A stretch of DNA of 64,000 nt, from positions 62,001-126,000 of the forward strand of contig JADKAL010000005.1 in the NCBI GenBank assembly GCA_016715325.1. Reading direction: 5' to 3'. Position 1 is the first letter of the stretch, and each line of letters opens with the position of its first letter. The notes beneath the pieces were generated by a model. The model made no database searches. It saw only the letters and a program-made list of their open reading frames with translations, and was not told the DNA's origin. Origin of the DNA: Methylococcaceae bacterium. GTDB lineage: Bacteria > Pseudomonadota > Gammaproteobacteria > Methylococcales > Methylomonadaceae. Position numbers and translations under genes: made by a program. This document shows positions 1 through 10,179 of this stretch, one piece after another.

Positions 1-609
1 GAATCGAACGGCAATATTTTGGTTGCGGACCAAGATGTGGACGATTTTGGCTCAGGCGGTGCAGTGTTTCGCGTTAATCCTTCAACTGGGCAACGAACGG
101 TGTTAAGCGATTTCGCCGATATTGCCTTAGGTCCCGGCAGAGCGCCGACCGGATTGGTATTGAAATCTGCGCCGTCAATAACCGCTTTTGCTGCATTTAA
201 TTCGCAATTGGTGTTGTCGAGAACCAAAATGGGCATTTTGCTAGGAAAAGGCACATTTACGTTAGGTAGCGTCAGCGATGGTATTTTTCCTGTCAATGAA
301 CCGGTGACTTTGTCTTTATCCGATCAAAATGGCGCCGTTTTCAAACAAACGGTTCCCAAGGGATCGTTTAAGGCAATTGGTAAAGGCGCTTTTATCTTCA
401 ACTCAAAATTAGGCACGGCTGGTATCAATACGATGCTGATAAGCCCGACAAGTAAGAAGAAGCAGTATTTTTATTCGGTTTTTATCGGCAAGCAAGATTT
501 TCGCAGTGCGGATAAACCGCCCATGAAAGTTACGTTAACGGTCGGTTCGGATTCAGGCTCCGATTCTTCACTTTGCAAAGCGTACTTTAAAATTTTGATT
601 TGCCGTTGA
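1..609 (+). CDS. C-terminal part of an NHL/beta-propeller-like protein (5' end outside window)
   Basis: The frame is open from base 1 and the first in-frame start-like codon (TTG at 19) is inside the protein, so the true start lies upstream. The first 40 or so residues (ILVADQD, GAVFRVNPSTGQRTVLSDF) look like a strand of an NHL or six-bladed propeller repeat, in which a gene-product description of a route or event is repeated. The following 150 residues form a beta-rich C-terminal domain I do not recognise. A Ser/Asp-rich stretch near the end precedes a short Cys-containing tail. Export is likely for such proteins but cannot be judged without the N-terminus. Function unknown. Confidence 0.6.
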   Translation, partial: ESNGNILVADQDVDDFGSGGAVFRVNPSTGQRTVLSDFADIALGPGRAPTGLVLKSAPSITAFAAFNSQLVLSRTKMGILLGKGTFTLGSVSDGIFPVNEPVTLSLSDQNGAVFKQTVPKGSFKAIGKGAFIFNSKLGTAGINTMLISPTSKKKQYFYSVFIGKQDFRSADKPPMKVTLTVGSDSGSDSSLCKAYFKILICR

Positions 610-655
610 TCTAAAGGGGCTAAGTTTTAAAGTAAGCGTTAAGTTAAATGTTTTG

Positions 656-680
656 GGTAGGGGGCTATTGCTTCCCTACC
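656..680. terminator. stem-loop after the propeller-like gene
   Basis: GGTAGGG pairs with CCCTACC, extended by two G-T pairs, around a 7-base loop. It lies about 50 bases after the stop at 609. The tract that follows is only weakly T-rich, so it is a weak intrinsic terminator at best. Confidence 0.35.
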
Positions 681-834
681 TTCCGATTCGACGATAAAAT
701 TCTAATTATTATGATTTATTAATTTTCAATATTTTTAAAGCAAGAGTGCTTAATTCAAAAGTGATGAGAGCTATAAAAATCTGTTTTATACGTTTATAGC
801 CGAGTATTAACGGGCAATTTCTTTGTTTTCGACT

Positions 835-2319
835 TTAATCACTCCAGTTTTTTGATTTGGAAATCGCTTTTTGCCAATAGTGCTTTAGGGAGGCTACTTG
901 GTTTGAAGCCAAGTGTGGTGCGAATGTTCGGTCGATTTGCCAAGAACATTTAAGTTTTTCTATGCTCCAAAAGCCGACAGCCAATCCTGCAAGATAAGCA
1001 GCACCCAAGGCCGTCGTTTCTAAATTATCCGGGCGGACGATGTTGATATTGGAAATGTCTGCTTGAAATTGCACCATCAAGTTGTTTTTCGCCGCACCGC
1101 CGTCGATTCTTAATTGGGTGATGGCTTCGCCGCAATCCATCGCCATCGTGTCTAATAGTTCATCGACTTGAAATGCGATACTTTCCAGTGCTGCTCGCGT
1201 AATATGCGCATGGGTTGTGCCGCGGGTAATCCCGAAGATAGCTCCGCGTGCATTAGAATCCCAATGCGGCGCGCCGAGGCCGGTCAATGCAGGTACAAAA
1301 TAAACCCCGCCGTTATCAGTGACGCAAGCCGCCAGTTCCTCTGACTCAGAAGTCTCTTTAAACACCAATAAACCGTCGCGCAGCCATTGCATGACGGCTC
1401 CGCCCATAAAAACACTGCCTTCCAACGCGTAAGTGACCTTATCGCCGATTTGCCAAGCAATAGTGCCGAGCAATCGATGTGTCGATACCGGTTTTTTGGA
1501 GCCGGTATTCATCATTAAAAACGAACCGGTACCGTATGTGCATTTCGCCATACCGGGTTGATGGCAGAGTTGACCGAAAAGGGCGGCCTGCTGGTCGCCC
1601 GCAATTGCGGCAATAGGTATACCTAAACCAATTTCCAGATTCCGTGTGAAACCGTAAATTTCGCTGGATGTTTTTATCGCCGGTAAGATTGACGCAGGAA
1701 TATCGAATAACGCGAGTAATTCGTCATCCCATTTCAGCGTATCGATGTTGAAAAGCATGGTTCGAGAGGCATTACTCACGTCAGTGATATGCAATTCGCC
1801 TTGGGTCAAATTCCACACCAGCCAGGAATCGATAGTGCCGAACGCCAGTTCGCCGCGTTCCGCCTTTGCTCGAGCCCCGGCTACATTATCCAGCAGCCAT
1901 TTGATTTTGGTGGCGGAAAAGTAGGGGTCGAGCAATAAGCCGGTTTTAGATTGTACCAGTGCTTCTTTTCCCGCATCTTTTAGTCTGGTGCATTCATCCG
2001 CCGTTCGTCTATCTTGCCAGACAATCGCATTGTGAATCGGTTTGCCGGTTAATCGATCCCAAATCACCGTTGTTTCACGTTGATTAGTAATACCGATCCC
2101 CGCAATGGCTTCTGGATTAAGCTTTTGTTGTTGCAAAACTTGTCTAAAGACTCTAGCTTGGCATTCCCAAATCTCATCTGCATCGTGTTCTACCCAGCCC
2201 GGCTGCGGGTAAAGTTGCCGGAATTCTTCTTGTGCAACGGCAACCGGCTGCGCTTCATTGTTATAAAGTATGCAACGCGAGCTGCTAGTGCCTTGATCGA
2301 TAGCGATGATGTATTTCAT
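835..2319 (-). CDS. glpK: glycerol kinase
   Basis: ATP-dependent phosphorylation of glycerol to sn-glycerol 3-phosphate in the cytoplasm. The protein is about 494 aa, the usual FGGY-family length. The N-terminus has the phosphate-binding GTSSSR motif followed by HDADEIWE; the middle has the DPYFSATKIKWLL motif and NQRETT; the C-terminal domain has GLGAPHWD and the ATP-site GGAAKNN. The frame can be extended to a TTG at 2340, but ATG at 2319 starts the conserved MKYIIAIDQG sequence and has AAGG eight bases upstream. No glpF, glpD or regulator is adjacent, so it appears as a single gene. In a C1 specialist it may serve lipid turnover rather than growth on glycerol. Confidence 0.95.
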   Translation of the reverse strand: MKYIIAIDQGTSSSRCILYNNEAQPVAVAQEEFRQLYPQPGWVEHDADEIWECQARVFRQVLQQQKLNPEAIAGIGITNQRETTVIWDRLTGKPIHNAIVWQDRRTADECTRLKDAGKEALVQSKTGLLLDPYFSATKIKWLLDNVAGARAKAERGELAFGTIDSWLVWNLTQGELHITDVSNASRTMLFNIDTLKWDDELLALFDIPASILPAIKTSSEIYGFTRNLEIGLGIPIAAIAGDQQAALFGQLCHQPGMAKCTYGTGSFLMMNTGSKKPVSTHRLLGTIAWQIGDKVTYALEGSVFMGGAVMQWLRDGLLVFKETSESEELAACVTDNGGVYFVPALTGLGAPHWDSNARGAIFGITRGTTHAHITRAALESIAFQVDELLDTMAMDCGEAITQLRIDGGAAKNNLMVQFQADISNINIVRPDNLETTALGAAYLAGLAVGFWSIEKLKCSWQIDRTFAPHLASNQVASLKHYWQKAISKSKNWSD

Positions 2320-3067
2320 GGGTGCAACCTTAATCGACAACTGTCTAACGGCTTAAATTTAACCGGACCTTTTCATGAGGATTTTATACAAAATTGATTA
2401 ATCGCGGTATGTTGGATTGATTGTAGATTGTGTGGAAAAGGAATTTGAGACCGATTGATGAACACAAGTGATAGGAAGATAGTAGAGTCTAACAAGGATG
2501 AAGACCGCTGACCGGAAAGTCGGCGGCGTTCGTGTAACACCATTAGGAAGTAATGGAGCGACAGCATTGTGACTAGTCTCTGAATTGCTCCGTGAGTTTC
2601 AAAGTTATATGGCAATAACCAATAATCCAGCAGCTGATAAATATTTGCTTTATGACATCGTTATTCTTACTTTGGGTGGTTTGAAGAAGTTGCCTAAACA
2701 CGTTATAAAAATTAAATAAAAAAATGATGACGAAGACAAAAATTCGGGTAGGTCGGGATTACCTAAAAGGCAAAAAAGGCGTACAAAAAGATTGCGCTAA
2801 GATTTCAGCACGGATTAACTGTGCGGTGTAACTCAACATTGGGCGTCTGTCGATTAAATCAACTACACCCTTCGTCAAGCATTGTAGACACGCAAAACAT
2901 CCATATTTAAAGAGAAGCAAAGTATTTGCGCGTATCGTAATCCACCATATCGGCGTTCTTCACATTCGGTGGTTTACGCCACGCACAAAAATCAAGAATA
3001 GTTTTAATATAGCGAGTTTGCTCCGCTAACTACGCCCTTCAACTAACCCGACGTACGAGGTGAAAAG
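2320..3067. other. intergenic region without a convincing gene
   Basis: An 80-codon minus-strand frame (2373-2615) has no recognisable domain and no good ribosome site, so I do not call it. At 2937-2977 an imperfect palindrome (GTAATCCACC / GGTGGTTTAC, one mismatch) around about 20 bases resembles a small repeat seen in methanotroph intergenic DNA. Otherwise nothing recognised. Confidence 0.5.
2937..2977. repeat. small palindromic repeat-like element
   Basis: The arms GTAATCCACC (2937-2946) and GGTGGTTTAC (2968-2977) are complementary at 9 of 10 positions. Neither flanking gene explains the structure. Confidence 0.35.
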
Positions 3068-4390
3068 TTATTCAGCGTCTTGTTTTGTCCTTGGGGCACG
3101 TCGCTTCCCGACATTCTTCTTATCCCTTTCCCGAACCTTTACTTTTTTAACCGCTGCTTTTTTGGGCGGTTCCTTTTTGTCTTTACTGCCGGCAGCCTTC
3201 CCGGATCCTTTGACTTTTTTCGGACCTTTGAAGCTGCCTTCCAGTTCTTTAATCGTCCGGCGGATAAATTTTTGATTTAAAAAGCGCTCGATTCCCGACA
3301 TGAGATTCCATTCGGTATGTTTGACTAAGGCGATAGTGATGCCTTGGTCGTCGGCGCGACCGGTGCGGCCTATGCGGTGGATATAGCTTATACCGTTTCT
3401 GGGCATGTCGAAGTTGATCACTAAGTTGATGCCTTTGATGTCCAGGCCGCGGGCGGCTAAATCGGTGGCGATTAGGCTATTGACGACTCCGTCCCGATAC
3501 AGTGCCATGACGCGATTCCGGTCCTTTTGATCCATCTCGCCGTGCAATAAACCCACACGAATACCTGATGCGCGCATGGTTTCGTAAAGTTCTATGGCGC
3601 GTAAGCGGGTGTTGGCAAATACCAGCGCTTTGTCGAAGTTTTCGTTCAGTAGAAGCCAAGCTAATAGCTTCAATTTGTGGTCATGGTCGTCCGCCAAGAC
3701 CAGTTGTTGCGTGATATTGCCGTGTCCGTCTTGAAGCGTATTCAGAGCAATAACGGCTTGATTATTGAGCACCTTTTCGGCCATTCGTATGACGCCGGAG
3801 TGGTTTAAGGTTGCTGAAAATAAAAGCGTTTGCCTATCTCGATTACAGTGACGTGCTATTTCGAGCACGGCGTCGCTGAACCCCATATCCAGCATTCGGT
3901 CGGCTTCGTCCAGAATCAGCAAGTTTAAATCCTGGAAATAGTCCGTATTTAATTCGAAATGTTCCAGTAAGCGCCCCGGCGTTGCAATGATGATATTATT
4001 TTCGTTAATTAACGAAAATTGTTGGCGTTTGAAATCGCTGCCGCCGGTAATCAATCCGGTCTTAAACGTTGTGTATTTGCTCAGCAAACGGCATTGTTCA
4101 TAAATTTGTTGCGCCAGTTCGCGGGTCGGGCAAAGGATTAACACGGCGATGCCGCCGGTGATCGGCGATGACGCAATCAGTTGCTGTAAAGCCGGTAGCA
4201 GAAACGCGGCGGTTTTGCCGCTTCCGGTTTCGGCGCTGACGAGCAGATCTTTTCCTTCCAAAACGGCCGGGATGCCTTGTTTCTGAACCGGCGTCGGGAT
4301 TTGAAAACCGACTTCGTTGATCGCCGTAATCAAGCTTTTGTCGAGTCCGAGACGTGAAAATGGGTTTTTTATTGAGGCTAAGCTTTGCAT
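3068..4390 (-). CDS. DEAD-box ATP-dependent RNA helicase, SrmB/RhlE-like
   Basis: RNA duplex unwinding or RNP remodelling, probably in ribosome assembly or RNA decay. All core motifs are present: Q-motif (GFQIPTPVQKQGI), motif I AETGSGKT, Ia PTRELA, GG, II DEAD, III SAT, then the second RecA domain with ATDLAARGLD and motif VI HRIGRTGRA. After about residue 385 comes a Lys/Gly/Arg-rich basic tail typical of RNA-binding extensions. At 440 aa the length fits SrmB or RhlE. Spacing around TGG and GRLLE is closest to SrmB, but the subtype is not certain. It is divergent from the rhomboid gene, with a 153-base shared upstream region. Confidence 0.9.
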   Translation of the reverse strand: MQSLASIKNPFSRLGLDKSLITAINEVGFQIPTPVQKQGIPAVLEGKDLLVSAETGSGKTAAFLLPALQQLIASSPITGGIAVLILCPTRELAQQIYEQCRLLSKYTTFKTGLITGGSDFKRQQFSLINENNIIIATPGRLLEHFELNTDYFQDLNLLILDEADRMLDMGFSDAVLEIARHCNRDRQTLLFSATLNHSGVIRMAEKVLNNQAVIALNTLQDGHGNITQQLVLADDHDHKLKLLAWLLLNENFDKALVFANTRLRAIELYETMRASGIRVGLLHGEMDQKDRNRVMALYRDGVVNSLIATDLAARGLDIKGINLVINFDMPRNGISYIHRIGRTGRADDQGITIALVKHTEWNLMSGIERFLNQKFIRRTIKELEGSFKGPKKVKGSGKAAGSKDKKEPPKKAAVKKVKVRERDKKNVGKRRAPRTKQDAE

Positions 4391-4543
4391 TTATACGGTA
4401 ATAATTACGCAGAATTGTCGAAAAATAAGGTATTTAGCCATTATAAACAGTTTGTATTCGCGGTATGATTAAATCGAGTTGTTGTTGCGCTTTTATCGAT
4501 TGACGTTAAGCTTAAGCTAAATTTATTCTGCGAGGTTACTTAA

Positions 4544-5215
4544 ATGATACCCATAAGAGATACAGCGCCTTGTCATTCAACGCCTTATGTTACCTGGGGA
4601 ATAATGGCGGTTTGTGTTTTAATTTTCCTTATCATGCTCTTCATGCCTTATGAATCGAGTTCGCAGATAATTTACACCTACGGCATGGTACCCAATCGCT
4701 ACACCAATCCGGATTGGGGCATTGAACACGGTATGCCTTTCGACGGTTATTTTTCATTTTTTAGCAGCCTGTTTTTACATGGCAATTGGATGCACATCAT
4801 TTTTAATATGTGGTTCATGTGGATTTTTGCCGACAATGTAGAAGATCGGATGGGGCGGTGGTCGTTTCTCGCTTTTTATTTTATTTGCGGAATTTTGGCG
4901 ACTATGATGCAGTGGTACAGCGCGCCGACGTTGACTATTCCCGTTGTGGGCGCATCGGGTGCCATCGCCGGTGTTTTGGCAGCTTATTACTTTCTCTATC
5001 CTTTTGAGTTCGTGATTGTTTATTTTTTCCCGATTGTTGTTAGATTACCCGCGGTAACATTTCTAGGTCTATGGGTGATTTTTCAGCTTTATCACATCAC
5101 TACGTCGACTTATGTTGAAGGTGTAAGCGATTCGGCGTGGTGGTCGCATATCGGCGGGTTTATTTCCGGCGCGGTATTGCATCAATTTTTTCTGCGAAAA
5201 GAAGAAGCGGTTTAA
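4544..5215 (+). CDS. rhomboid-family intramembrane serine protease
   Basis: Cleaves transmembrane segments of substrate proteins within the inner membrane. The 223-aa protein has about six membrane segments. It contains HGNWMHIIFNMWF in the first loop, the catalytic serine motif GASGAIAG near residue 146, and the catalytic histidine in SHIGGFISG near residue 205, so the Ser/His dyad looks intact. A large first loop carries the WMHIIFN helix typical of the family. ATG at 4544 is preceded by GAGG nine bases upstream. The next gene, a small membrane protein, is about 100 bases downstream and may be co-transcribed. The substrate is unknown. Confidence 0.88.
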   Translation: MIPIRDTAPCHSTPYVTWGIMAVCVLIFLIMLFMPYESSSQIIYTYGMVPNRYTNPDWGIEHGMPFDGYFSFFSSLFLHGNWMHIIFNMWFMWIFADNVEDRMGRWSFLAFYFICGILATMMQWYSAPTLTIPVVGASGAIAGVLAAYYFLYPFEFVIVYFFPIVVRLPAVTFLGLWVIFQLYHITTSTYVEGVSDSAWWSHIGGFISGAVLHQFFLRKEEAV

Positions 5216-5316
5216 CTGCTTTCGGGATATAATTCGCAGTTATCACTTATCCGGGCAAGATAGAACTAATGTTTTCCGAATCTTGCATATTTTCTGTTTA
5301 AGAATCAAACAAGGCC

Positions 5317-5643
5317 ATGAATAAATTAAATTTAATATTAGTTAGACTACTGCAATTTGTTGTTTTTTCTGTATTCACCTTCGTGGTTATTACTTATTTC
5401 GGCGCATTGGTATTATTGCCGCTCGATGCAGTTGCCATTCTGGTAAAAATCATGGGTTTGGTCGGAATACACGGATTTATCGGGGCGCTTATCGCTATAC
5501 CCGCAGTCGGCTATTTGTGCTTGAAGGTTTATAAAATCCCCGGTCTTTGCCAAATGGTAATCGATACCGGCATTGATTTGATCAAAACCGGCAGGGCTAA
5601 AGTTGAAGCATTCAATCCTATAGCAGACGCTGTCAAAGGCTAA
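5317..5643 (+). CDS. small two- or three-segment membrane protein, unknown
   Basis: A 108-aa protein with a hydrophobic N-terminal segment (residues 5-33), a second hydrophobic stretch (37-70) and a short amphipathic tail ending in DAVKG. I recognise no family. It lies 101 bases after the rhomboid gene on the same strand and before rimO. The frame, hydrophobic pattern and ATG argue it is real. Confidence 0.6.
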   Translation: MNKLNLILVRLLQFVVFSVFTFVVITYFGALVLLPLDAVAILVKIMGLVGIHGFIGALIAIPAVGYLCLKVYKIPGLCQMVIDTGIDLIKTGRAKVEAFNPIADAVKG

Positions 5644-5819
5644 GTTTAGTTTGAATTAAAAAGGGAAGGCTATTGAATTAGTCTTCCACTTTAAATTTAG
5701 AATACGTTTTTTGAGCTTAATGCCGAGTATTAAGCTACGTTTAAAACCCGTCAAAAGCTCTTCCGCTTCTCCCACCTTTCATTTTTATCCAAGATCAATT
5801 GGAATTACGATAATTCATC

Positions 5820-7130
5820 ATGACATCGCCGAATATTGGTTTCATTAGTTTGGGCTGCCCCAAAGCCCTAGTCGATAGCGAACGAATTTTAACCAAGCTA
5901 CGTTCCGAAGGTTATACCATTTCGCCAACGTACAAAGATGCCGATTTAGTGGTGGTGAATACTTGCGGTTTTATCGACTCGGCGGTTGAAGAATCGCTCG
6001 ATAGTATCGGCGAGGCGTTAGCTGAAAATGGACGGGTTATCGTCACCGGTTGTTTGGGTTCGCGCGAGGCTGAAATCAGGGCACGGCATCCGCAAGTTTT
6101 GAAAGTTACCGGGGCGCATGCGCTTGAAGAAGTTATCGCATCGGTTCATGAGCATCTGCCGCCGCCGCACGACCCGTTTACCAGCCTAATACCGCCGCAA
6201 GGCATCAAGCTTACCCCTAAGCATTACGCCTATTTAAAAATAAGCGAAGGTTGCAATCACCGTTGTACGTTCTGCATTATTCCGTCCATGCGCGGCGATT
6301 TGGTCAGCAGAAAGATCGACGATGTCATGCTGGAAGCCCGACGCTTAGCCGATGCGGGGGTTAAAGAATTATTAATCGTGTCGCAAGATACCAGCGCCTA
6401 TGGTCTGGATTTAAAGTACGAGTCCCGGTTTTGGCGTGGTCGTTCTATTCAGACTCGATTTTACGATCTAGCGGAAGCCTTGGGCGAATTGGGTATTTGG
6501 GTGCGGATGCATTATGTTTATCCTTACCCGCATGTCGACGACATCGTTCCGCTGATGGCGGAAGGACAGATATTGCCTTATCTCGACATACCGTTCCAGC
6601 ACGCCAACAGCCGTATTTTAAAGCTGATGAAACGTCCTGCCGCCAGCCAGAACAATTTGGAACGAATTAAAGCCTGGCGGGAAATTTGTCCCGAGATCAC
6701 CATTAGAAGCACGTTTATCGTCGGCTTTCCGGGTGAAACCGAGCAGGAGTTCGAAGAACTGCTGGATTTCTTGGACGAAGCGCAATTGGACAGAGTCGGT
6801 TGTTTTGCTTATTCACCGGTGAAAGGTGCGACCGCCAACGATTTGCCGAATGCGGTGCCGGAAGAAATCAAACAAGAACGATTGGCGCGTTTCATGGAAA
6901 AACAATCGGAAATCAGCGCATCGCGCTTGCAGCAACGGATCGGCTCCATCGAAACCGTCTTGATCGACGAAGTCGTCGAAGAAGGCGCGGTCGGCAGGAC
7001 GTATTCCGATGCACCGGAAATAGACGGCTTAGTTTTCCTCGACGGCGCAACGCATTTGAAAGTCGGCGAATTCGTCGAAGTGGAAATCGAAGAAGCCGAC
7101 GAACACGACTTGTGGGCGCATTTAGTTTAG
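5820..7130 (+). CDS. rimO: ribosomal protein S12 methylthiotransferase RimO
   Basis: Radical SAM enzyme that adds a methylthio group to the aspartate of ribosomal protein S12. The N-terminal UPF0004 domain has cysteines at 13, 49 and 78 for the auxiliary 4Fe-4S cluster ([20 protein letters not shown]). The radical SAM motif CNHRCTFC is at residues 145-152, followed by PSMRG. The C-terminal TRAM domain covers about residues 365-436. The length of 436 aa is normal. It ends in a TAG stop at the expected position, which shows that TAG is a working stop in this genome. The RBS before ATG 5820 is weak. Confidence 0.96.
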   Translation: MTSPNIGFISLGCPKALVDSERILTKLRSEGYTISPTYKDADLVVVNTCGFIDSAVEESLDSIGEALAENGRVIVTGCLGSREAEIRARHPQVLKVTGAHALEEVIASVHEHLPPPHDPFTSLIPPQGIKLTPKHYAYLKISEGCNHRCTFCIIPSMRGDLVSRKIDDVMLEARRLADAGVKELLIVSQDTSAYGLDLKYESRFWRGRSIQTRFYDLAEALGELGIWVRMHYVYPYPHVDDIVPLMAEGQILPYLDIPFQHANSRILKLMKRPAASQNNLERIKAWREICPEITIRSTFIVGFPGETEQEFEELLDFLDEAQLDRVGCFAYSPVKGATANDLPNAVPEEIKQERLARFMEKQSEISASRLQQRIGSIETVLIDEVVEEGAVGRTYSDAPEIDGLVFLDGATHLKVGEFVEVEIEEADEHDLWAHLV

Positions 7131-7368
7131 CGGCCTAGCTATGGTTTTACTGTGGGTAATCACCATCCCTTTATGTTGATAGATGCATTCCACAATTACA
7201 TTCTACGCAATTCAGCGCGTCATTCGGGCTTCAAAGTGAATCATTCTTTTTCTTGGCGGGGATGATTCAGCAACAAATAAACAAACCCATTTGACATCTC
7301 GTTTTAGTAACAGTAATTTAGACCGATTTTATTAAACCTTTTAAATTCTGGTCTAGGAAGAGCTGTTA

Positions 7369-8553
7369 ATGGAACAATTTCATCGCATAAGCCGTTTACC
7401 CCCTTACGTTTTCAATATTGTCAACGAGCTTAAAGCCAAGGCGCGAGCGGTGGGCGAAGACATTATCGATTTCGGCATGGGTAACCCGGACCAGCCAACA
7501 CCGGACCATATCGTCAATAAGATGCTGGAAGCGACCAAGCGGCCCGATACCCACCGTTATTCAATGTCCAAAGGCATCCCACGGTTACGGCGGGCGATTT
7601 GCAACTGGTACAAGACTCGTTTCGATGTCGATTTAAACCCGGAGACAGAAGCCATTGTCACCATCGGCTCCAAAGAAGGATTGGCGCATCTGGCTTTAGC
7701 CACGCTCGGCCCCGGCGATGTCGTACTGGTGCCGAATCCGGCGTATCCTATCCATCCTTACGGTGTGGTGATTGCCGGGGCGGATGTGCGGCATGTGCCG
7801 TTGGTGCCGGGTGTTGACTTCTTCGAGGAACTGGAAAAAGCCATCGTCGAATGCTGGCCGAAACCGAAAATGCTCATCCTGAATTTCCCCGGAAACCCGA
7901 CCAGCCAGTGTGTGGAAATGGAATTCTTTGAGAAAATTATCGCCTTAGCCAAGGAGCATAAAATTTGGGTGGTGCATGACATTGCCTATGTCGATATCGT
8001 GTTCGACGGCTACATTGCTCCCTCCATCCTGCAAGTGCCGGGCGCGAAGGATATTGCCGTGGAATTTTTCTCCATGTCCAAAAGCTACAACATGCCGGGC
8101 TGGCGTGTCGGCTTTATGTGCGGCAATAAGGAACTGGTCGGCGCGTTGGCGCGCATCAAATCCTACCTCGACTACGGTACGTTTACGCCCATCCAAATCG
8201 CCGCAATTGCTGCGCTGGAAGGCCCGCAGGATTGCGTCCACGAAATCGCCGACATGTACCGCAAGCGCCGCGACGTGTTGTGCGAAGGCTTGAACTCCAT
8301 CGGCTGGCCGGTGGAGAAACCTAAAGCCACCATGTTCGTGTGGGCGAAAATCCCCGAGCCTTATTTAGAGATGGGTTCGCTGGAATTTTCCAAAAAGCTG
8401 CTGATAGAAGCCAAAGTCGCCGTCGCCCCGGGCATCGGCTTCGGCCAATACGGCGACGACCACGTCCGTTTCGGTCTGATCGAAAACGAACATCGGACAA
8501 GGCAAGCGATTAGGGGGATTAAGCAGATGATGAAGAAGGATGGGGTTGTATAA
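7369..8553 (+). CDS. alaC: aminotransferase, AlaC-like (glutamate-pyruvate transaminase)
   Basis: Pyridoxal-phosphate aminotransferase of class I/II, 394 aa, predicted to make alanine from pyruvate and glutamate. The N-terminal [25 protein letters not shown], and PLP-lysine region [15 protein letters not shown] (Lys near residue 239) match the AlaC family. ATG 7369 is preceded by AGGAAG. In many beta- and gammaproteobacteria this gene sits next to homoserine dehydrogenase and threonine synthase. Here those genes follow only after 2.2 kb of accessory DNA. GC-rich codon use here contrasts with the AT-rich gene downstream. Confidence 0.88.
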   Translation: MEQFHRISRLPPYVFNIVNELKAKARAVGEDIIDFGMGNPDQPTPDHIVNKMLEATKRPDTHRYSMSKGIPRLRRAICNWYKTRFDVDLNPETEAIVTIGSKEGLAHLALATLGPGDVVLVPNPAYPIHPYGVVIAGADVRHVPLVPGVDFFEELEKAIVECWPKPKMLILNFPGNPTSQCVEMEFFEKIIALAKEHKIWVVHDIAYVDIVFDGYIAPSILQVPGAKDIAVEFFSMSKSYNMPGWRVGFMCGNKELVGALARIKSYLDYGTFTPIQIAAIAALEGPQDCVHEIADMYRKRRDVLCEGLNSIGWPVEKPKATMFVWAKIPEPYLEMGSLEFSKKLLIEAKVAVAPGIGFGQYGDDHVRFGLIENEHRTRQAIRGIKQMMKKDGVV

Positions 8554-8580
8554 TTTATTTTTAATTAAATTGTTGGGGTG

Positions 8581-9621
8581 ATGATGAGAATTCTGGTAAA
8601 AAATAATGACTTTCATATTAAAAAGATAACTTTAATTATCTTTTCTTTAGTTTTGGTATTGATAGCTCATCGCGTAACCGAAGCAAATTCAAGTCCCAAT
8701 AATAAACAGCTTACTGAAATGGTTGGTAAGGCTAAAGACCTGATTGACGAATATAACGGTCAGGGTAATACTTTATACGAAGCAAATGAACTTTTAACAA
8801 AAGCAACTGAGGTTGATTCGACGTTTGCACCTATATATATCGAAAAAGCAAGATTAACTCTGTACGATGGACATATCGTTTCATATGAATTTACTGGTGG
8901 AACTCTTGAAAAAGCTGAATCATTACTAAAAAAAGCAGTTGAATTAGATGCCAGAGATTCTAGAGCCTATGTGATTTTTGGTCATGTCAATAGATTAATG
9001 GGTAAATATGATGAGGCATTTCAAAGTTTAACTAAAGCTACCGAATTAAAATCTAAAGATCCGTGGTTATTAAATAATTTTGGTGCTTACTACGAAAGCT
9101 TAAAGCAAATTGACAAAGCTAAAGAGTATTACTTAAGAGTCGTTAAAATGGGTTCGGGTAAGAATGCTCAACAAAGAAGCGCATATATTGATGCTGCCTT
9201 AAAATTGCAGTGGTTTGCTGCTCTAAAAGATGATAATAAAAGCGTTTTTAAATATGCAGAATTAGCTACTAAAGCCGCAAAACCCACTGACGCTTGGACT
9301 TGGGGCAACGCGGGTGGAGTATTATTGGTTCAAGGCTACTTTGACGAAACAGAAAATTATGAGCGAAAAGCACTATCAATTATGAATTTTGGTGTTGCGC
9401 GAGAAACACTTTCCTTTGCTCTATATGGCAAATGGGCTAAGGCTGTTTCTGAAGGACATCCTGATAAAGGAGAATCTTTTTTTCAAGAAGCATACAAACT
9501 CAATCCTGATTTAGACAGCGTTATTTCTAGATTTTCTTCTTCAGTTGCAATTATGAAGAATTATGTGCCTATTTTACTAGATCGAAAATTCAAATTAATT
9601 AGCTCAAACTCAGGGTCGTAG
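8581..9621 (+). CDS. exported TPR-repeat protein, unknown role
   Basis: About 346 aa. After a short basic N-terminus comes a hydrophobic signal segment (roughly residues 15-35, LIIFSLVLVLIAHRVTEA). The rest is helical with tetratricopeptide signatures, for example AYVIFGHVNRLMGKYDEAF and LLNNFGAYYESLKQIDKAKEYY. TPR proteins mediate protein-protein contacts; the partner is unknown. The frame also allows GTG at 8578; ATG 8581 or 8584 is more likely. The gene is visibly AT-rich compared with alaC and hom on either side, which suggests later acquisition. Its stop codon TAG falls in the GTAGG of the repeat-like sequence that follows. Confidence 0.75.
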   Translation: MMRILVKNNDFHIKKITLIIFSLVLVLIAHRVTEANSSPNNKQLTEMVGKAKDLIDEYNGQGNTLYEANELLTKATEVDSTFAPIYIEKARLTLYDGHIVSYEFTGGTLEKAESLLKKAVELDARDSRAYVIFGHVNRLMGKYDEAFQSLTKATELKSKDPWLLNNFGAYYESLKQIDKAKEYYLRVVKMGSGKNAQQRSAYIDAALKLQWFAALKDDNKSVFKYAELATKAAKPTDAWTWGNAGGVLLVQGYFDETENYERKALSIMNFGVARETLSFALYGKWAKAVSEGHPDKGESFFQEAYKLNPDLDSVISRFSSSVAIMKNYVPILLDRKFKLISSNSGS

Positions 9622-9650
9622 GACGGATTGTAGCGCAAATATGAAGGGAC

Positions 9651-9838
9651 GTAGGGCGGGATTAGCCGCGCAATCTGGATGGGCTGCTTTTGCCGGTTTT
9701 GTTTGGGCGTAGCGTAATCCCCGAATGTGTGCTGCATCTTTACCATGCGGCGGATTACGGCGCACGGAAACACCTTGCAAATCTGAATGTAAAACTTCTT
9801 GTGCGCCTTTTATGCCCTTTAGGGTAAATCCGCCCTAC
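9651..9838. repeat. MITE-like element with terminal inverted repeats
   Basis: The left end GTAGGGCGGGATTA and the right end TAAATCCGCCCTAC form imperfect terminal inverted repeats about 188 bases apart. Internal segments (GCGTAGCGTAATCC, GGATTACGGCGCACGG) resemble further copies of the same arm. There is no coding potential. A similar partial arm (GTAGGACGGATTGTAGCG) starts near 9618. Confidence 0.5.
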
Positions 9839-9915
9839 AGTTTTACACACTCACCTTGACAAGCCCTCACCCAAACCTTAAAGTCTTACTTTTTTCTTAC
9901 TTCGGGCGCTGAATA

Positions 9916-10179
9916 ATGGATTCCGTTAAACTCTCCAGCAAAGGCCAAGTGATTATCCCGAAACCGATACGCGATGCCTATCATTGGGACACTGGGCAAG
10001 AACTGACGCTTATCGATACCGGCAGCGGTATTCTGTTGCAACCGAAAGCCCCTTTTGTCGAATCGGCGCTCGATGAGGTGGCGGGTTGCTTGCTTTACAC
10101 CGGAAAGCCTAAATCAATAGCTGACATGGATAAGGCCATCGCCGAAGGACTTAAGGTGCAATTTCATGATTGCGGTTGA
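9916..10179 (+). CDS. AbrB/MazE-family antitoxin
   Basis: An 87-aa protein whose first 45 residues (VKLSSKGQVIIPKPIRDAYHW) are a clear SpoVT/AbrB swapped-hairpin DNA-binding domain. The C-terminal part should bind and neutralise the PIN toxin encoded next. The stop overlaps the start of the toxin gene by 14 bases, the usual coupling in vapBC-type modules. Such pairs usually repress their own promoter. No operator was identified. Confidence 0.85.
   Translation: MDSVKLSSKGQVIIPKPIRDAYHWDTGQELTLIDTGSGILLQPKAPFVESALDEVAGCLLYTGKPKSIADMDKAIAEGLKVQFHDCG

Noticed and set aside
2373..2615. 80-codon minus-strand frame
   Set aside because: No recognisable domain and no good ribosome site; overlaps only intergenic DNA.
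7945..8293. Frames overlapping alaC on both strands
   Set aside because: GC-rich codon bias of alaC leaves open shadows; no domain or ribosome site.
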